Shown here: in pieces, positions 17,724 to 26,827 of the stretch
Layout of the letters: every line of letters starts with the position of its first letter
How positions within the stretch are numbered: position 1 is the stretch's first letter
Source: Bradyrhizobium sp. in8p8
GTDB taxonomy: Bacteria > Pseudomonadota > Alphaproteobacteria > Rhizobiales > Xanthobacteraceae
Direction: 5' to 3'
Assembly: GCF_000426845.1 (NCBI RefSeq)
Contig: NZ_AUGD01000020.1
Location: forward strand, 1 to 64,000
DNA length: 64,000 nt
Made by a program: the position numbers and the translations under genes
The notes under the pieces: model-generated
The model's database searches: none
Told to the model about the DNA's origin: nothing
The model's input: the letters and a program-made list of their open reading frames with translations, nothing else

Positions 17724-17834
17724 GTCATTCCGGGGGATCGCGCAGGGCTGAGCCCGGAATCCGGAACTATTAGCGCGAGATTCTCGGGTGCGCACTGCGC
17801 ACCATAGTTCGCGCATCGCGCGCCCCGGAATGGC
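17724..17834. repeat. Intergenic inverted repeat, GTCATTCCGGGG type
   Basis: A 111-base element bounded by GTCATTCCGGGG and, inverted, CCCCGGAATGGC, with inner palindromes such as GGTGCGCACTGCGCACC. It has the same end sequence as the repeat at 16738-16814 and sits between two co-directional genes. Confidence 0.75.
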
Positions 17835-17842
17835 GGAGAGCG

Positions 17843-18703
17843 CTAACCCAGGACCGTCTTGCCGTTCTTGATCACTGTGACGCCGCGCGACTTTACCTTG
17901 GCTTCGAACGAGATCACGTTGCCGTCTTTCCAGAGGTCCATGGTTACGGTCTCGCCGGGATAGACGGGGGAAGAAAACCGCGCGACGTGCTGGCGGAAAG
18001 CGCTGGCATCGTAATCGGCATAGGTCTGGAGCACGCCGCGGCAGGTAATGCCGTAGGTGCACATCCCGTGCAGGATGGGGCGCGGGAAGCCGGCTTTCTT
18101 GGCAAACTCGGGATCCGAGTGCAGCGGATTGCGGTCGCCGCAAAGGCGATAGACCAGCGCCTGATCGGGGCGCGTCGTGATATCGATGGTCTTGTCTGGG
18201 CTGCGCGAGGGAATCTTGTGCGGATCAGGCTGCGTCAGGTTCGGCCCGCCGAAGCCACCATCGCCGCGCGCGAAGCGCGAGGCGACCAGCGTTGCCAGCT
18301 TCTCGCCCTTCTCGTTCTTCAGTACGGTCTGGTGAACGATGACGACGCCCTTGTCCTTGCCCTTGTCGTAGACTTCGAGCACGGAGGAATCGGCGGTGAT
18401 ATTCGCTTCCACCGGCAGCGGCTGATGAAAGGTGATGTCGCGCTCGCCGTCGACAACCATGACGCGGTTGAGGTTCATCTCGCCCGGACCTGAGCCCCAG
18501 GCGGCCACGGACGCAAATGTCGGCACCACCTTCAGCGGTCGCGGCGTGTAGGTGCCCTCGTTGACGAAGGCGAGTTCCTTCTCATCCATCGGATCGGCGC
18601 CGAGCCCGATGCCGTAGGCGTAGAGCATGACTTCGCGGTCGGTGTAGGCATATTTCTGGCCGATGTTCTTCAGGCCCTTGAGTTCTTCATATCTGGCGGA
18701 CAT
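17843..18703 (-). CDS. MaoC-family (R)-specific enoyl-CoA hydratase
   Basis: 286 residues with two hot-dog folds as in hydratase 2 of multifunctional enzyme type 2. The catalytic motif is clear: DRNPLHSDPEFAKKAG with FPRPILHGM, where Asp and His activate water. The N-terminal half (degenerate hot-dog) begins KGLKNIGQKYAYTDREVMLY. It hydrates trans-2-enoyl-CoA to (3R)-hydroxyacyl-CoA. The neighbours are an SDR dehydrogenase downstream and a thiolase with Zn-ribbon partner upstream, a set like side-chain beta-oxidation modules. Confidence 0.88.
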   Translation of the reverse strand: MSARYEELKGLKNIGQKYAYTDREVMLYAYGIGLGADPMDEKELAFVNEGTYTPRPLKVVPTFASVAAWGSGPGEMNLNRVMVVDGERDITFHQPLPVEANITADSSVLEVYDKGKDKGVVIVHQTVLKNEKGEKLATLVASRFARGDGGFGGPNLTQPDPHKIPSRSPDKTIDITTRPDQALVYRLCGDRNPLHSDPEFAKKAGFPRPILHGMCTYGITCRGVLQTYADYDASAFRQHVARFSSPVYPGETVTMDLWKDGNVISFEAKVKSRGVTVIKNGKTVLG

Positions 18704-18762
18704 GTTGTTTTGTCTTCCTCTCCGAGTTTCTTATCCGCAGGCGGCGATGCCCGTTGATTGTG

Positions 18763-18909
18763 CCCTCTCCCCTTGTGGGAGAGGGCCGCACCGCCCTTGC
18801 AACAAACTCACTCGGGTGACGGTTGGCTCCGCAGTGACACTTCTCGTGTTGAGAGAGACCCCTCACCCGGCAGCCTTCGGCTGCCACCCTCTCCCACAAG
18901 GGGAGAGGG
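18763..18909. repeat. Pair of inverted 23-base hairpin repeats
   Basis: The 23-base unit at 18763-18785 and the one at 18887-18909 are exact reverse complements of each other. Each is itself a hairpin with 8-bp arms CCCTCTCC/GGAGAGGG. A third small stem (GGCAGCC/GGCTGCC) lies between. This has the form of a REP-like doublet and fills most of the gap between the MaoC and Zn-ribbon genes. Confidence 0.85.
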
Positions 18910-18927
18910 TTACACCTTGTTTTCGCG

Positions 18928-19317
18928 TCAGGCCGGCGTGAAGAACGGCAGCGGCGCGCCGTCGGTCGGCTTGAACACTACCTTCACCTTCTGCCCGATC
19001 TTCAGCTGTTCGAGATCGCAGTCGACGAAATTGGTCTGCACCGACGGCCCCTCCTTCAGCGTGACGTAGCCGATCGCGTAAGGACCGGTCGGCGACTTCC
19101 GCATCAGGCTGTAGGTGTAGATCGTGCCCTCGCCCGACGCTTCCTCCCACACCGTCTTGTCCGAGTAGCAGAACGGACAGATCGAACGCGGGAAGTAATG
19201 GGCTTCGCCGCACGCGGTGCAGCGTTTGATCATGAACTTGCCCTGCTTGGCGGCGTCCCAGAACGCTGCGGTCTCCGGATTCGTCACCGGGGCCGGATAC
19301 TTCTTTGCTTCGCTCAT
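18928..19317 (-). CDS. Zn-ribbon/OB-fold acyl-CoA-associated protein (DUF35 type)
   Basis: 129 residues. A rubredoxin-like zinc ribbon with CTACGEAHYFPRSICPFC (two CxxC pairs) is followed by an OB fold (GEGTIYTYSLMRKSPTGPYA). Members bind a thiolase or ketosynthase-like partner and form the acyl-CoA binding platform, as in the steroid side-chain enzymes. Its ATG overlaps the thiolase stop codon (ATGA at 19314-19317), strong evidence of a two-subunit complex with that thiolase. Confidence 0.85.
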   Translation of the reverse strand: MSEAKKYPAPVTNPETAAFWDAAKQGKFMIKRCTACGEAHYFPRSICPFCYSDKTVWEEASGEGTIYTYSLMRKSPTGPYAIGYVTLKEGPSVQTNFVDCDLEQLKIGQKVKVVFKPTDGAPLPFFTPA

Positions 19318-20474
19318 CACACGCGCTCCAGAATGGCCGTCGACGCGGCGTGGCGGACGCCGAGAAGCCCGCCAGTGCCGTGGGCGATGGCGAGATCGCA
19401 ATTCTTGACCTGCACCTTCGGATGCGCCTCACCGCGCAGCTGGCGCACGGCCTCGAGGATCTTGGTCATGCCGCCGCGGTTGACGGGATGGTTGCTGCAA
19501 AGACCACCGCCGTCGGTGTTGAACGGCAGCTTGCCGACGCCCGAGATGAGGTTGCCGTCGGCGACGAACTTGCCGCCCTCGCCCTTCTTGCAGAAGCCGA
19601 GGTCTTCCAGCTGCATCAGGACTGTGATGGTGAAGCTGTCGTAGATGGAGGCGTACTTGATGTCCTTCGGCGTGATGCCGGCTTCCTCGAACGCACGCGG
19701 GCCGGACCAGACGCCGGCGGAGTATGTAAGATCGAGGTCCTTGCCGCCGCGCGGGCCCTTCATCGCCTCGCCGTGACCGATGAGCCGCACCAGCGGCTTC
19801 TTCAAACTCTTGGCGATCTCGGGCGTCGTCACGATCATTGCGCCGCCGCCGTCGGAGACGACGCAGCAATCCATGCGATGCAAGGGATCGGAGATCATCG
19901 GCGAATTCAGGACGTCCTCAACGGTGACGACGTCCTTGAGCATCGCATGCGGATTGTACTGCGCGTGGTGCGAGGCCGCGACCTTGATCCAGGCGAGCTG
20001 CTCGCTGGTGGTGCCATAGTCGTGCATATGGCGCATGGCACACATGCCATAGGCATTGTGGGTGGTCGCGCCGTAGGCGGTCTCGAAATCGGCTTCGGCG
20101 CCCTGCGCCCGCGGCGGCATCGCGCCGGTGCGCGGCTTGCCGGCCAGCGTGATCAGCGCGATCGAGCATTTGCCCGCCGCGATCGCCTCGGCGGCATGGC
20201 CGAGATGGATGATGTAGGAACAGCCGCCGGTCTCGGTGGAATCGACATGGCGGAGCTTCTTGGTGTTGAGGCCGAGATAATCGACCATCGGCCAGGCGCC
20301 GCCGGGGGCATCGCCCGCGCAGAAATAGCCGTCGATGTCGTCCTTGCTGATCCCGGCATCCTCGATCGCGCCCTTGGCGACCTCGGCGTGGAGCTGGGCG
20401 GTGGATTTGTCCGGCGCATGCCGGGTCGGGTGTTCGTAGATCCCGGCAATGTAGGCCTTGCCCTTGATGGTCAA
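19317..20474 (-). CDS. Thiolase-family protein (SCP-x/lipid-transfer type acyltransferase)
   Basis: 385 residues of the thiolase superfamily. The nucleophile position Cys is in TETGGCSYIIHLGHAAEA, and a GHGEAMKGPRGGKD loop and the late CDLAIAHGTGG supply the His. The lack of a second strong Cys and the partner Zn-ribbon protein point to the SCP-x-like non-decarboxylating group, used in side-chain degradation. The start is a TTG at 20474 preceded by a GGAG-like ribosome-binding site. It overlaps the Zn-ribbon gene by 1-4 bases. Confidence 0.85.
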   Translation of the reverse strand: MTIKGKAYIAGIYEHPTRHAPDKSTAQLHAEVAKGAIEDAGISKDDIDGYFCAGDAPGGAWPMVDYLGLNTKKLRHVDSTETGGCSYIIHLGHAAEAIAAGKCSIALITLAGKPRTGAMPPRAQGAEADFETAYGATTHNAYGMCAMRHMHDYGTTSEQLAWIKVAASHHAQYNPHAMLKDVVTVEDVLNSPMISDPLHRMDCCVVSDGGGAMIVTTPEIAKSLKKPLVRLIGHGEAMKGPRGGKDLDLTYSAGVWSGPRAFEEAGITPKDIKYASIYDSFTITVLMQLEDLGFCKKGEGGKFVADGNLISGVGKLPFNTDGGGLCSNHPVNRGGMTKILEAVRQLRGEAHPKVQVKNCDLAIAHGTGGLLGVRHAASTAILERV

Positions 20475-20794
20475 ACTTCAGGTCTCCGCTCGCGTTTCTT
20501 GTTGCGTGGTTTTTCTGAACCGCGGTGGGCTGATTGGCAAGCGTGGAAATATTCCGCCCCGCGAGAGGGCAGCGAGTGGGCGCAAGTGGAGAGGTTCTCG
20601 CCGGCCTCCGCGTCGTCATTGCGAACGGAGCCGCCGATCATCCATTCTGCAAAACAACCCCATGCACAGTAGAACGGTGGTTGATTTCACACGGGAATTC
20701 TTCGGTGGGTTAGCTGAAGGCGTAACCACCTCTTGGCTTTCCGCGTGGACGGAGAAGTGGCTGTCTACGGAGCTAACCCACCTACGAGACTGCC
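20475..20794. other. Intergenic region with an inverted repeat
   Basis: A 320-base gap between the thiolase start and the indolepyruvate oxidoreductase stop. It carries the perfect 12-bp inverted repeat GGTGGGTTAGCT (20704-20715) and AGCTAACCCACC (20771-20782), and a partial CGTCATTGCGAAC repeat end near 20612. A promoter for the thiolase cluster should lie here but no clear -35/-10 pair stands out. Confidence 0.6.
20704..20782. repeat. Inverted repeat GGTGGGTTAGCT
   Basis: Perfect 12-bp arms 55 bases apart, with a further related GTAACCACC inside, fit a dispersed intergenic element of the GTGGGTTA type. Confidence 0.65.
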
Positions 20795-23700
20795 CTACTC
20801 CGCCGCGATCTGTCTGGGCGCAGGCGGCGGGGTTGCCAAGTCCGCCGCGAGCTGGGCGTAGCGAGCCTTTGCATCCGCCACCGCCTTCTCCTTCACCGGG
20901 CCGTAGCCGCGGATGCGATCAGGCAGCGAGAGCAGTTCGACCGCGGTGTCGATCGTCACCGGCGATAGGAGGCCGAGCACGGTGGCGACATCCTTCTCGT
21001 AGCCGGCGATGAGGTCGCGCTCGAGCTTGCGGTCGGCGCTGCGACCGAAGACGTCGAAGGGGGTGCCGCGCAGGAACTTGAACTTTGCCAGCACGCGGAA
21101 AACGTTCAGCATCCACGGGCCGAAGGTGCGCTTCTTCGGGCGGCCGAGGGCATCGACGCCACGCGCCAGGATCGGCGGCGCCAGGTTGAAGTTGAATGTG
21201 AAGTCGCCCTCGAACTGCTCGCGGAGCTGCTGTTCGAAGGCGCCGTCGGTGTAGAGACGCGCGACTTCGTACTCGTCCTTGTAGGCGAGCAGCTTGGCAT
21301 AGTTCACCGCGACGGCGCGCGGCAGCGCGTCGCCATAGCCGCCCTTCACCGCGGCATCTCGGACTTGGTCGACCAGCTTGCGATAGCGCCTGGCGAGACG
21401 GCTGTTCTGATATGCCGTGAGATGCTTGGCGCGATGCTCGATGACCTCATCCAGCGTCATCGCGTCCAGGGTCTTGGGCGCGACCACCTCGTCCGTCCCC
21501 TTGAGCATGTCGGAAAGTCGCTTCGGATCGGCGACCGCGAGGCGGCCGAGGCGGAAAGCTTCCTTGTTCATCTTGATCGAGACACCGTTGACCTCGATCG
21601 CTTGCTCGATGGACTCCGCCGAGAGCGGGAAGAGACCCTTCTGATAGGCGTACCCCATCATCATCATGTTGGTGGCGATGGCATCGCCGAGGAGCTGCTC
21701 GGCCGGCTTGGTGAAGTCGAAGAAGACGGAGTCCTTGTGGAGCGCGGTCTCCAGCAGCGCGTGCAGCTTCCGAGTCTGGAAGTTGAAATCGCGGTTGAGG
21801 ACGAAGTCGGCGGTCGGAATGACATGGCTGTTGATGATGCCGCGGGTGCGGCTGGTGTCGCAGAGCGAGATCGTGTCCTTGGCGACCGCGACCACCTCGT
21901 CCGCGGCAAGCACGAGGTCCGCCGTACCGGTGACGATGCGCGAGCAGGTTACCTCCGCGGGATGATCCGACAGGCGAACATGGCTGAGCACGGCGCCGCC
22001 CTTCTGCGCCAGGCCCGACATGTCGAGGATCATCGAAGCCTTGCCCTCGATATGCGCGGCCATGCCGAGCAGCGCGCCGATGGTGAGAACTCCGGTGCCG
22101 CCGACACCGCCGACTGCGATATTGTAGGGCTTGTCCAGTGTGGGCCGCGAGGCCGGCTCCGGAAGCTCACCGATGTCGGCGAGTTCCGCGGGTGCGCGGT
22201 GGCGCGGCTTGCCTCCGTCCACGGTGACGAAAGACGGGCAGAAGCCCTTCAGGCACGAATAATCCTTGTTGCAGGACGATTGGTTGATGGCACGCTTGCG
22301 GCCAAACTCGGTTTCCAGCGGCTCGACCGAAATGCAGTTCGACTGCACCGAGCAATCGCCGCAGCCTTCGCAGACCGCGGGATTGATCATGACGCGGCGC
22401 GCCGGATCCTCCATCAGGCCGCGCTTGCGGCGGCGGCGCTTCTCGGCCGCGCAGGTTTGCACGAACAATATCGCCGAGGTCCCCTTGAACTCGCGGCACA
22501 TCTTCATGACGTTCTGGAGCTCGTCGCGATGATATTTCTTCACGCCGGGCGCAATGGTATCGGCCGGATAGGCATCGGGCGCCTCGGAGACCAGATAGAT
22601 CTCGCGGATGCCTTCGGCGTGGAGCTGATGGGTGATCTGTTGCGGCGAGAGATCGCCGTCATGGCGCTGGCCACCGGTCATGGCGACGGCGTCATTGTAG
22701 AGGATCTTGTAGGTGATATTGGCCTTGGAGGCGACCGCCTGACGGATCGCCAGAATTCCCGAGTGGAAATAGGTGCCGTCGCCGAGATTGGCGAAGATGT
22801 GGTTTTCGTTGGTGAAGGGCGCGATGCCGACCCACGGCACGCCCTCGCCGCCCATATGGGTGAAGGTCTCCGTCGAGCGGTCCATCCACAGCGCCATGAA
22901 GTGACAGCCGATGCCGGCAAGCGCGCGGCTTCCTTCGGGGACCTTGGTCGACGTGTTGTGGGGACAGCCGGAGCAAAAATACGGCGTGCGGGAGACGGGC
23001 GCAGTCGGGATCATCTGCGACGCCTGACGGCCGTTGAACCAATCGGCCTTGGCGCGAAGCATCTCCGCAATCTCGGGGTTGAGATCAAGCCGGAGCAGAC
23101 GCTCGGTGAGCGAGGTCGCAAGTGAAGCGACGCTGAGCTCCGCGGCGAAGGTGAGGAAGCGCTTGTCGTGCTCGTCCATCTTGCCGACGATGCGCGGGCG
23201 GACGTCGTCGCGCCAGTTGAACAGCACCTGCTTGACCTGGTTCTCGACGATCTCGCGGCGCTCCTCGATGATGAGAATCTCCTCGAGACCGACGGCGAAT
23301 TGATGCACGCCTTCCGGCTCCAGCGGCCAGGGCATCCCGATCTTGTAGAGGCGCAGTCCGATCTTGGCGGCGACCTCCTCGGTAATCCCGAGCTCGCGCA
23401 ACGCCTGGCGGACGTCTTCGTAGCTCTTGCCCGACGCCATGATGCCGAAGCGTGCGTTCGGCGAATCCATGGTGATCCGGTTGACCTTGTTGGCGCGCGC
23501 GAAGGCGATGGCGGCAAAGCCCTTGTAGTCCTGCAGGCGGCGGTCCTGCTCGAAACGGTCGTCGGGCCAGCGCAGGTTGAGGCCGCCGGGCGGCAGCTCG
23601 AAGTCGGTCGGGATGATGAAGGGCTTCATCTCGTCGCTGAGATCGATCTCGGCGGTGGTCTCCACCGTCTCCGTGATCACCTTCATGCCGACCCAGCAGC

Positions 23701-24286
23701 CGGAATAGCGCGACATCGCGATGCCGAGCAGGCCCATCTCGATCATCTCGTGGATGCTCGAGGGATAGAGATACGGCATCAGTGCAGACATGAAGGCGTG
23801 GTCGGACTGATGCGGGACAGTCGAGGACTTTGCGCCGTGGTCGTCACCGGCGAGGCACAGTACGCCTCCGTTCCTGGCCGAGCCGGCGGCATTGCCGTGG
23901 CGGAACACGTCGCCGCAGCGGTCGACGCCGGGGCCCTTGCCGTACCAGATGCCGACGACGCCGTCGTACTTGGCGCCGGGCGAGAGGTTGAGCTGCTGCG
24001 ATCCCCAGACGGCGGTGGCCGCCAGATCCTCGTTCACGCCGGGCTGGAACTTGATGTTGTACTGTTCGAGGTGCTTGCGCGCGGCGAAGAGCTGTTGGTC
24101 ATAGCCTCCGAGCGGCGAGCCGCGATAGCCGGAGATGAAGCCGGCGGTATTGAGGCCATTGGCGCGGTCGCGCCGGATCTGCGCCATCGGTAAGCGCACC
24201 AGGGCCTGGATGCCGGTGGTGAAGACGTGTCCCGTCTGCTGGGTGTATTTTTGATCGAGACTGATCGGACCCTGGTTTATGCCCAT
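20795..24286 (-). CDS. Indolepyruvate ferredoxin oxidoreductase family protein
   Basis: 1163-residue single-chain 2-ketoacid:ferredoxin oxidoreductase, which decarboxylates aromatic 2-ketoacids such as indolepyruvate to acyl-CoA with ferredoxin as acceptor. The N-terminal part (1-about 450) is the pyrimidine-binding domain. A TPP-binding motif GDGTYFHSGILAIRQAV is near residue 500. A cysteine-rich segment near 635-690 (CEGCGDCSVQSNC and CNKDYSCLKGFC) should bind Fe-S clusters. The region after about 720 (GGVGGTGVLTIGALLGMAA) is the gamma (IorB-like) subunit. This fused form occurs in aerobic alphaproteobacteria. It stands alone with no ferredoxin gene beside it. Confidence 0.92.
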   Translation of the reverse strand: MGINQGPISLDQKYTQQTGHVFTTGIQALVRLPMAQIRRDRANGLNTAGFISGYRGSPLGGYDQQLFAARKHLEQYNIKFQPGVNEDLAATAVWGSQQLNLSPGAKYDGVVGIWYGKGPGVDRCGDVFRHGNAAGSARNGGVLCLAGDDHGAKSSTVPHQSDHAFMSALMPYLYPSSIHEMIEMGLLGIAMSRYSGCWVGMKVITETVETTAEIDLSDEMKPFIIPTDFELPPGGLNLRWPDDRFEQDRRLQDYKGFAAIAFARANKVNRITMDSPNARFGIMASGKSYEDVRQALRELGITEEVAAKIGLRLYKIGMPWPLEPEGVHQFAVGLEEILIIEERREIVENQVKQVLFNWRDDVRPRIVGKMDEHDKRFLTFAAELSVASLATSLTERLLRLDLNPEIAEMLRAKADWFNGRQASQMIPTAPVSRTPYFCSGCPHNTSTKVPEGSRALAGIGCHFMALWMDRSTETFTHMGGEGVPWVGIAPFTNENHIFANLGDGTYFHSGILAIRQAVASKANITYKILYNDAVAMTGGQRHDGDLSPQQITHQLHAEGIREIYLVSEAPDAYPADTIAPGVKKYHRDELQNVMKMCREFKGTSAILFVQTCAAEKRRRRKRGLMEDPARRVMINPAVCEGCGDCSVQSNCISVEPLETEFGRKRAINQSSCNKDYSCLKGFCPSFVTVDGGKPRHRAPAELADIGELPEPASRPTLDKPYNIAVGGVGGTGVLTIGALLGMAAHIEGKASMILDMSGLAQKGGAVLSHVRLSDHPAEVTCSRIVTGTADLVLAADEVVAVAKDTISLCDTSRTRGIINSHVIPTADFVLNRDFNFQTRKLHALLETALHKDSVFFDFTKPAEQLLGDAIATNMMMMGYAYQKGLFPLSAESIEQAIEVNGVSIKMNKEAFRLGRLAVADPKRLSDMLKGTDEVVAPKTLDAMTLDEVIEHRAKHLTAYQNSRLARRYRKLVDQVRDAAVKGGYGDALPRAVAVNYAKLLAYKDEYEVARLYTDGAFEQQLREQFEGDFTFNFNLAPPILARGVDALGRPKKRTFGPWMLNVFRVLAKFKFLRGTPFDVFGRSADRKLERDLIAGYEKDVATVLGLLSPVTIDTAVELLSLPDRIRGYGPVKEKAVADAKARYAQLAADLATPPPAPRQIAAE

Positions 24287-24704
24287 GCTGTCCTCGCTAC
24301 CGCCCTGTTCAAGTCTTGCTGACTTAAGCCGTTGCCTTCCCGTTGTTTTTAGCTAGGGCGCGCCGACCACCGCCGCCACTCTATGTCGGATATTTCATGA
24401 TCCGCACCACAAATCTGGACCGAAGGGCGCGCCGGGCAAAAATCGCAACTTCGTGGCCCGAAACACGCCGGGCGTTTTCAGTTTGTGTCACAATACCCCC
24501 GCCGCCGCGAAATGAACGGACATCCCCATCGTGCGGGTGACGGCGATTGGTCGCAGGGAAGGTCCCTCGAACGGACGTTTCTGACTAGCTTGGCGCTTGC
24601 GGACCCGACGTTGTGCAGTGCGGTTGCAGAGGTCGCGGATGGCAGGAGGAGACCGCCATGACGCTGTAGATGGCATGGCTCCGACATTCCAAGTGAGCGA
24701 AGCG
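24287..24704. other. Intergenic region without a recognised gene
   Basis: A 418-base gap between the start of the indolepyruvate oxidoreductase and the stop of the TRIC-type channel gene, both on the minus strand. Possible short frames here have no coding features. The promoter of the oxidoreductase should lie near 24290-24400; no good consensus hexamer pair is seen. Confidence 0.5.
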
Positions 24705-25346
24705 CTAACGCTCGTCTCCCGTAAAGACGAATTTCGGCATTTCCCATTTGTAGCGCACCGCGAGCAGGCGGAAGCTGAGGCCGAGGACGAAGGTCAAAAT
24801 CGTCCAGAGTTCGGCGTTGAGATTGAGGCCGAACGCCGTCGCATAGAACAACCCTGTCACGACCGAGACGCTTGCATAGAGCTCGGACCGAAACAGCAGC
24901 GGCACATCGTTGCAGAGCACGTCGCGCAACACGCCGCCGGCGCAGCCGGTCACCATGCCCGAGACGATCACGATCGGCAGCGAGGCATCCATCTGCCAGC
25001 CGACGTTGCAGCCGATCATGGTGAACACGACGAGCCCGATGGCATCGAGCACGATGAAGGCGAGGTGCAGCCGATGCACCAGCCGCGCGATCAGGATGGT
25101 CAGCAGCGCCGCTCCACCCGGCAGTGCGAGGTAGATTGGATTGGCCACCCAGACCAGCGGATAGTGACCGAGAAACAGATCGCGCAGCGTGCCGCCGCCG
25201 AGCGCGGTGATGCAGGCGAGCAGACAAACGCCGACATAGTCCATGCTGCGCCGGCCCGCGGCGAGCGCCGCCGTCATCCCCTCCGCAGTGATGGCGACGA
25301 GTGCCAGAACATGCAGCACGCTGTCGGTCGGCGGCAAGCTCCACAT
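24705..25346 (-). CDS. TRIC-family trimeric intracellular cation channel (UPF0126)
   Basis: 213 residues of the prokaryotic TRIC channel family (YadS/UPF0126). Seven hydrophobic helices in two inverted repeats are each marked by a glycine-rich motif: ITALGGGTLRDLFLG and CAGGVLRDVLCND. Relatives form K+-permeable trimers. The ATG at 25346 has the strong AAGGGGAA ribosome-binding site 7 bases upstream, so it is preferred over ATGs at 25370 and 25415. Confidence 0.85.
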   Translation of the reverse strand: MWSLPPTDSVLHVLALVAITAEGMTAALAAGRRSMDYVGVCLLACITALGGGTLRDLFLGHYPLVWVANPIYLALPGGAALLTILIARLVHRLHLAFIVLDAIGLVVFTMIGCNVGWQMDASLPIVIVSGMVTGCAGGVLRDVLCNDVPLLFRSELYASVSVVTGLFYATAFGLNLNAELWTILTFVLGLSFRLLAVRYKWEMPKFVFTGDER

Positions 25347-25510
25347 CGGTTGTTCCCCTTCTCCGGACATGGAACTTGGGCGCAGTTCCTGCCGAACAGG
25401 TTCCCGATTCCCCACGGGTCAGCAACATGCGACGAAAGCATAAGGTGGCGCGGAACGGAATGTCGCAGCTAAGGGTTGTCTTGCCGTCATAACCCGAGGA
25501 GATCCAATCG

Positions 25511-25909
25511 ATGGCTGACGACCGTTTTCCCAACGATCCGTACCGCCCGAACCTCGCCGATGATGAGTATTCTCGCACGGCGCGCCGGGATACCGACCTT
25601 CAGGCCGATCCCCAACTTGGCGAAGGCCCTGCTTCCAGCGGCAAGATCGCGGTGTTTGCAGTGGCGATCGCCCTGGTGCTGGGCGCCATGTTCTACGGCC
25701 TGAACAATACCAGCACGACCAATCAGGCCAGCAACACGCCGGCCTCGCAAACCGCTCAACAGGCGCCTTCCAATCCGGCTGCACCTCCCGGCATGCGAGA
25801 CGTGACGCCGCGGAACAACACCGAGCCGGGCGTAACGACGGGTGCTGCACCGAGCAGACCGGCTGCCCCGGCGCCGGAGTCGCAGACGCCGCCTGACGGC
25901 GCGAAGTGA
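25511..25909 (+). CDS. Hypothetical single-pass membrane protein
   Basis: 132 residues, unrecognised. A charged N-terminal 45 residues is followed by one transmembrane segment (KIAVFAVAIALVLGAMFYGL) and a disordered periplasmic tail of Thr, Pro, Ala, Asn and Gln. It occurs as a lineage-specific family in Bradyrhizobium. A bidirectional terminator at 25931 closes it. Confidence 0.7.
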   Translation: MADDRFPNDPYRPNLADDEYSRTARRDTDLQADPQLGEGPASSGKIAVFAVAIALVLGAMFYGLNNTSTTNQASNTPASQTAQQAPSNPAAPPGMRDVTPRNNTEPGVTTGAAPSRPAAPAPESQTPPDGAK

Positions 25910-25930
25910 CAGTTTCAGTGAGATGGGTGA

Positions 25931-25962
25931 GCGGCGGGATGCAAGGTCCCGCCGCTTTTCGT
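25931..25962 (+). terminator. Rho-independent terminator between convergent genes
   Basis: Stem GCGGCGGGA (25931-25939) and TCCCGCCGC (25947-25955), 9 bp perfect, loop of 7, followed by TTTTCGTTT. It sits between the hypothetical gene (stop 25909) and the converging ICL/PEPM gene (stop 25967). Confidence 0.85.
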
Positions 25963-25966
25963 TTGC

Positions 25967-26776
25967 CTAGCTGAACATCTTGTTGAGCTCGCCGCCAGGA
26001 TAGCCGCTGCCGAGCTCGGTGAACGTTCCCTTCTCGGCCATCTCCTTTGCGGCGCGCATGAAGCCGCCCCAGGCGACGCGGGCGAGCGAGCCTCCCACAC
26101 TGATGCGGCGCACGCCGAGATCCTGGGCTTCCTGCAGGGAGAGCCCGGACGCGCCGATCAGGAGATTGAACGGCTTGGGATGTACCGCCTTCACCACCGC
26201 AGCGATGTCTTCGCGGCTCTTCAAACCCGGCGCGTAGAGACAGTCGGCGCCGGCATCGGCGTATGCGGTCAGCCGATCGATGACGAGCGTAAGGTCGGTG
26301 ACACCCCAGAGATAAGCCTCGCATCGGCCGACCAACAGCGTGCCACTGTCGCCGATCGCCTTGCGCGAGGCCTTGATGCGCTCGGTTGCGAGACTGTGGT
26401 CATAGAGCGGATTGTTCTTGTCTCCGGTTGAATCTTCGATAGACAGGCCCGCGACACCGGTGCGCACGCAGCGCTCGACATTGTCGGCGACCCTGTCCGG
26501 CTCAACCGCAAAGCCGCCCTCGAAATCCGCATTCACGGGAATGTCGACCGCCGAACTCAATGCTGCCAGATGCTGACAGACGTCCTCGACGGTGACGTGA
26601 TTGTCGGCCTTGCCGATGGTCCAGGCAAAGCCCGCGCTCGATGACGCGATCGCCTTGAAGCCGAGATGCTGCAGCGCTTTGGCGCTGCCGACATCGACCG
26701 GATTGGGCAGGATGAAGCAGCCGCTCTCGTGCATCTTCCTGAACGCCGCGCGCTTGTCAGCAGTTGTCACATGCAT
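25967..26776 (-). CDS. Isocitrate lyase/PEP mutase superfamily enzyme
   Basis: 269-residue TIM-barrel enzyme of the ICL/PEPM superfamily, Mg-dependent, acting on 2- or 3-carbon C-C or C-P bonds. Visible are VNADFEGGF, where the normal family has DxDTGYG, and EDSTGDKNNPLYD in place of the usual ED (metal ligands). The KKCGH loop of true isocitrate lyase is absent, so it is more like 2-methylisocitrate lyase or oxaloacetate hydrolase-like relatives, substrate unknown. It probably forms one transcript with the ABM and NIPSNAP genes upstream. Confidence 0.82.
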   Translation of the reverse strand: MHVTTADKRAAFRKMHESGCFILPNPVDVGSAKALQHLGFKAIASSSAGFAWTIGKADNHVTVEDVCQHLAALSSAVDIPVNADFEGGFAVEPDRVADNVERCVRTGVAGLSIEDSTGDKNNPLYDHSLATERIKASRKAIGDSGTLLVGRCEAYLWGVTDLTLVIDRLTAYADAGADCLYAPGLKSREDIAAVVKAVHPKPFNLLIGASGLSLQEAQDLGVRRISVGGSLARVAWGGFMRAAKEMAEKGTFTELGSGYPGGELNKMFS

Positions 26777-26827
26777 GAATCTCTCCCTCGTTGGCCGCGC
26801 AGACATAGGCGCGCGTTTTCAAGTGCG

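Noticed and set aside
21365..23125. 586-codon plus-strand frame opposite the indolepyruvate oxidoreductase
   Set aside because: Antisense shadow with low-complexity Arg/Asp/His composition and no start signal.
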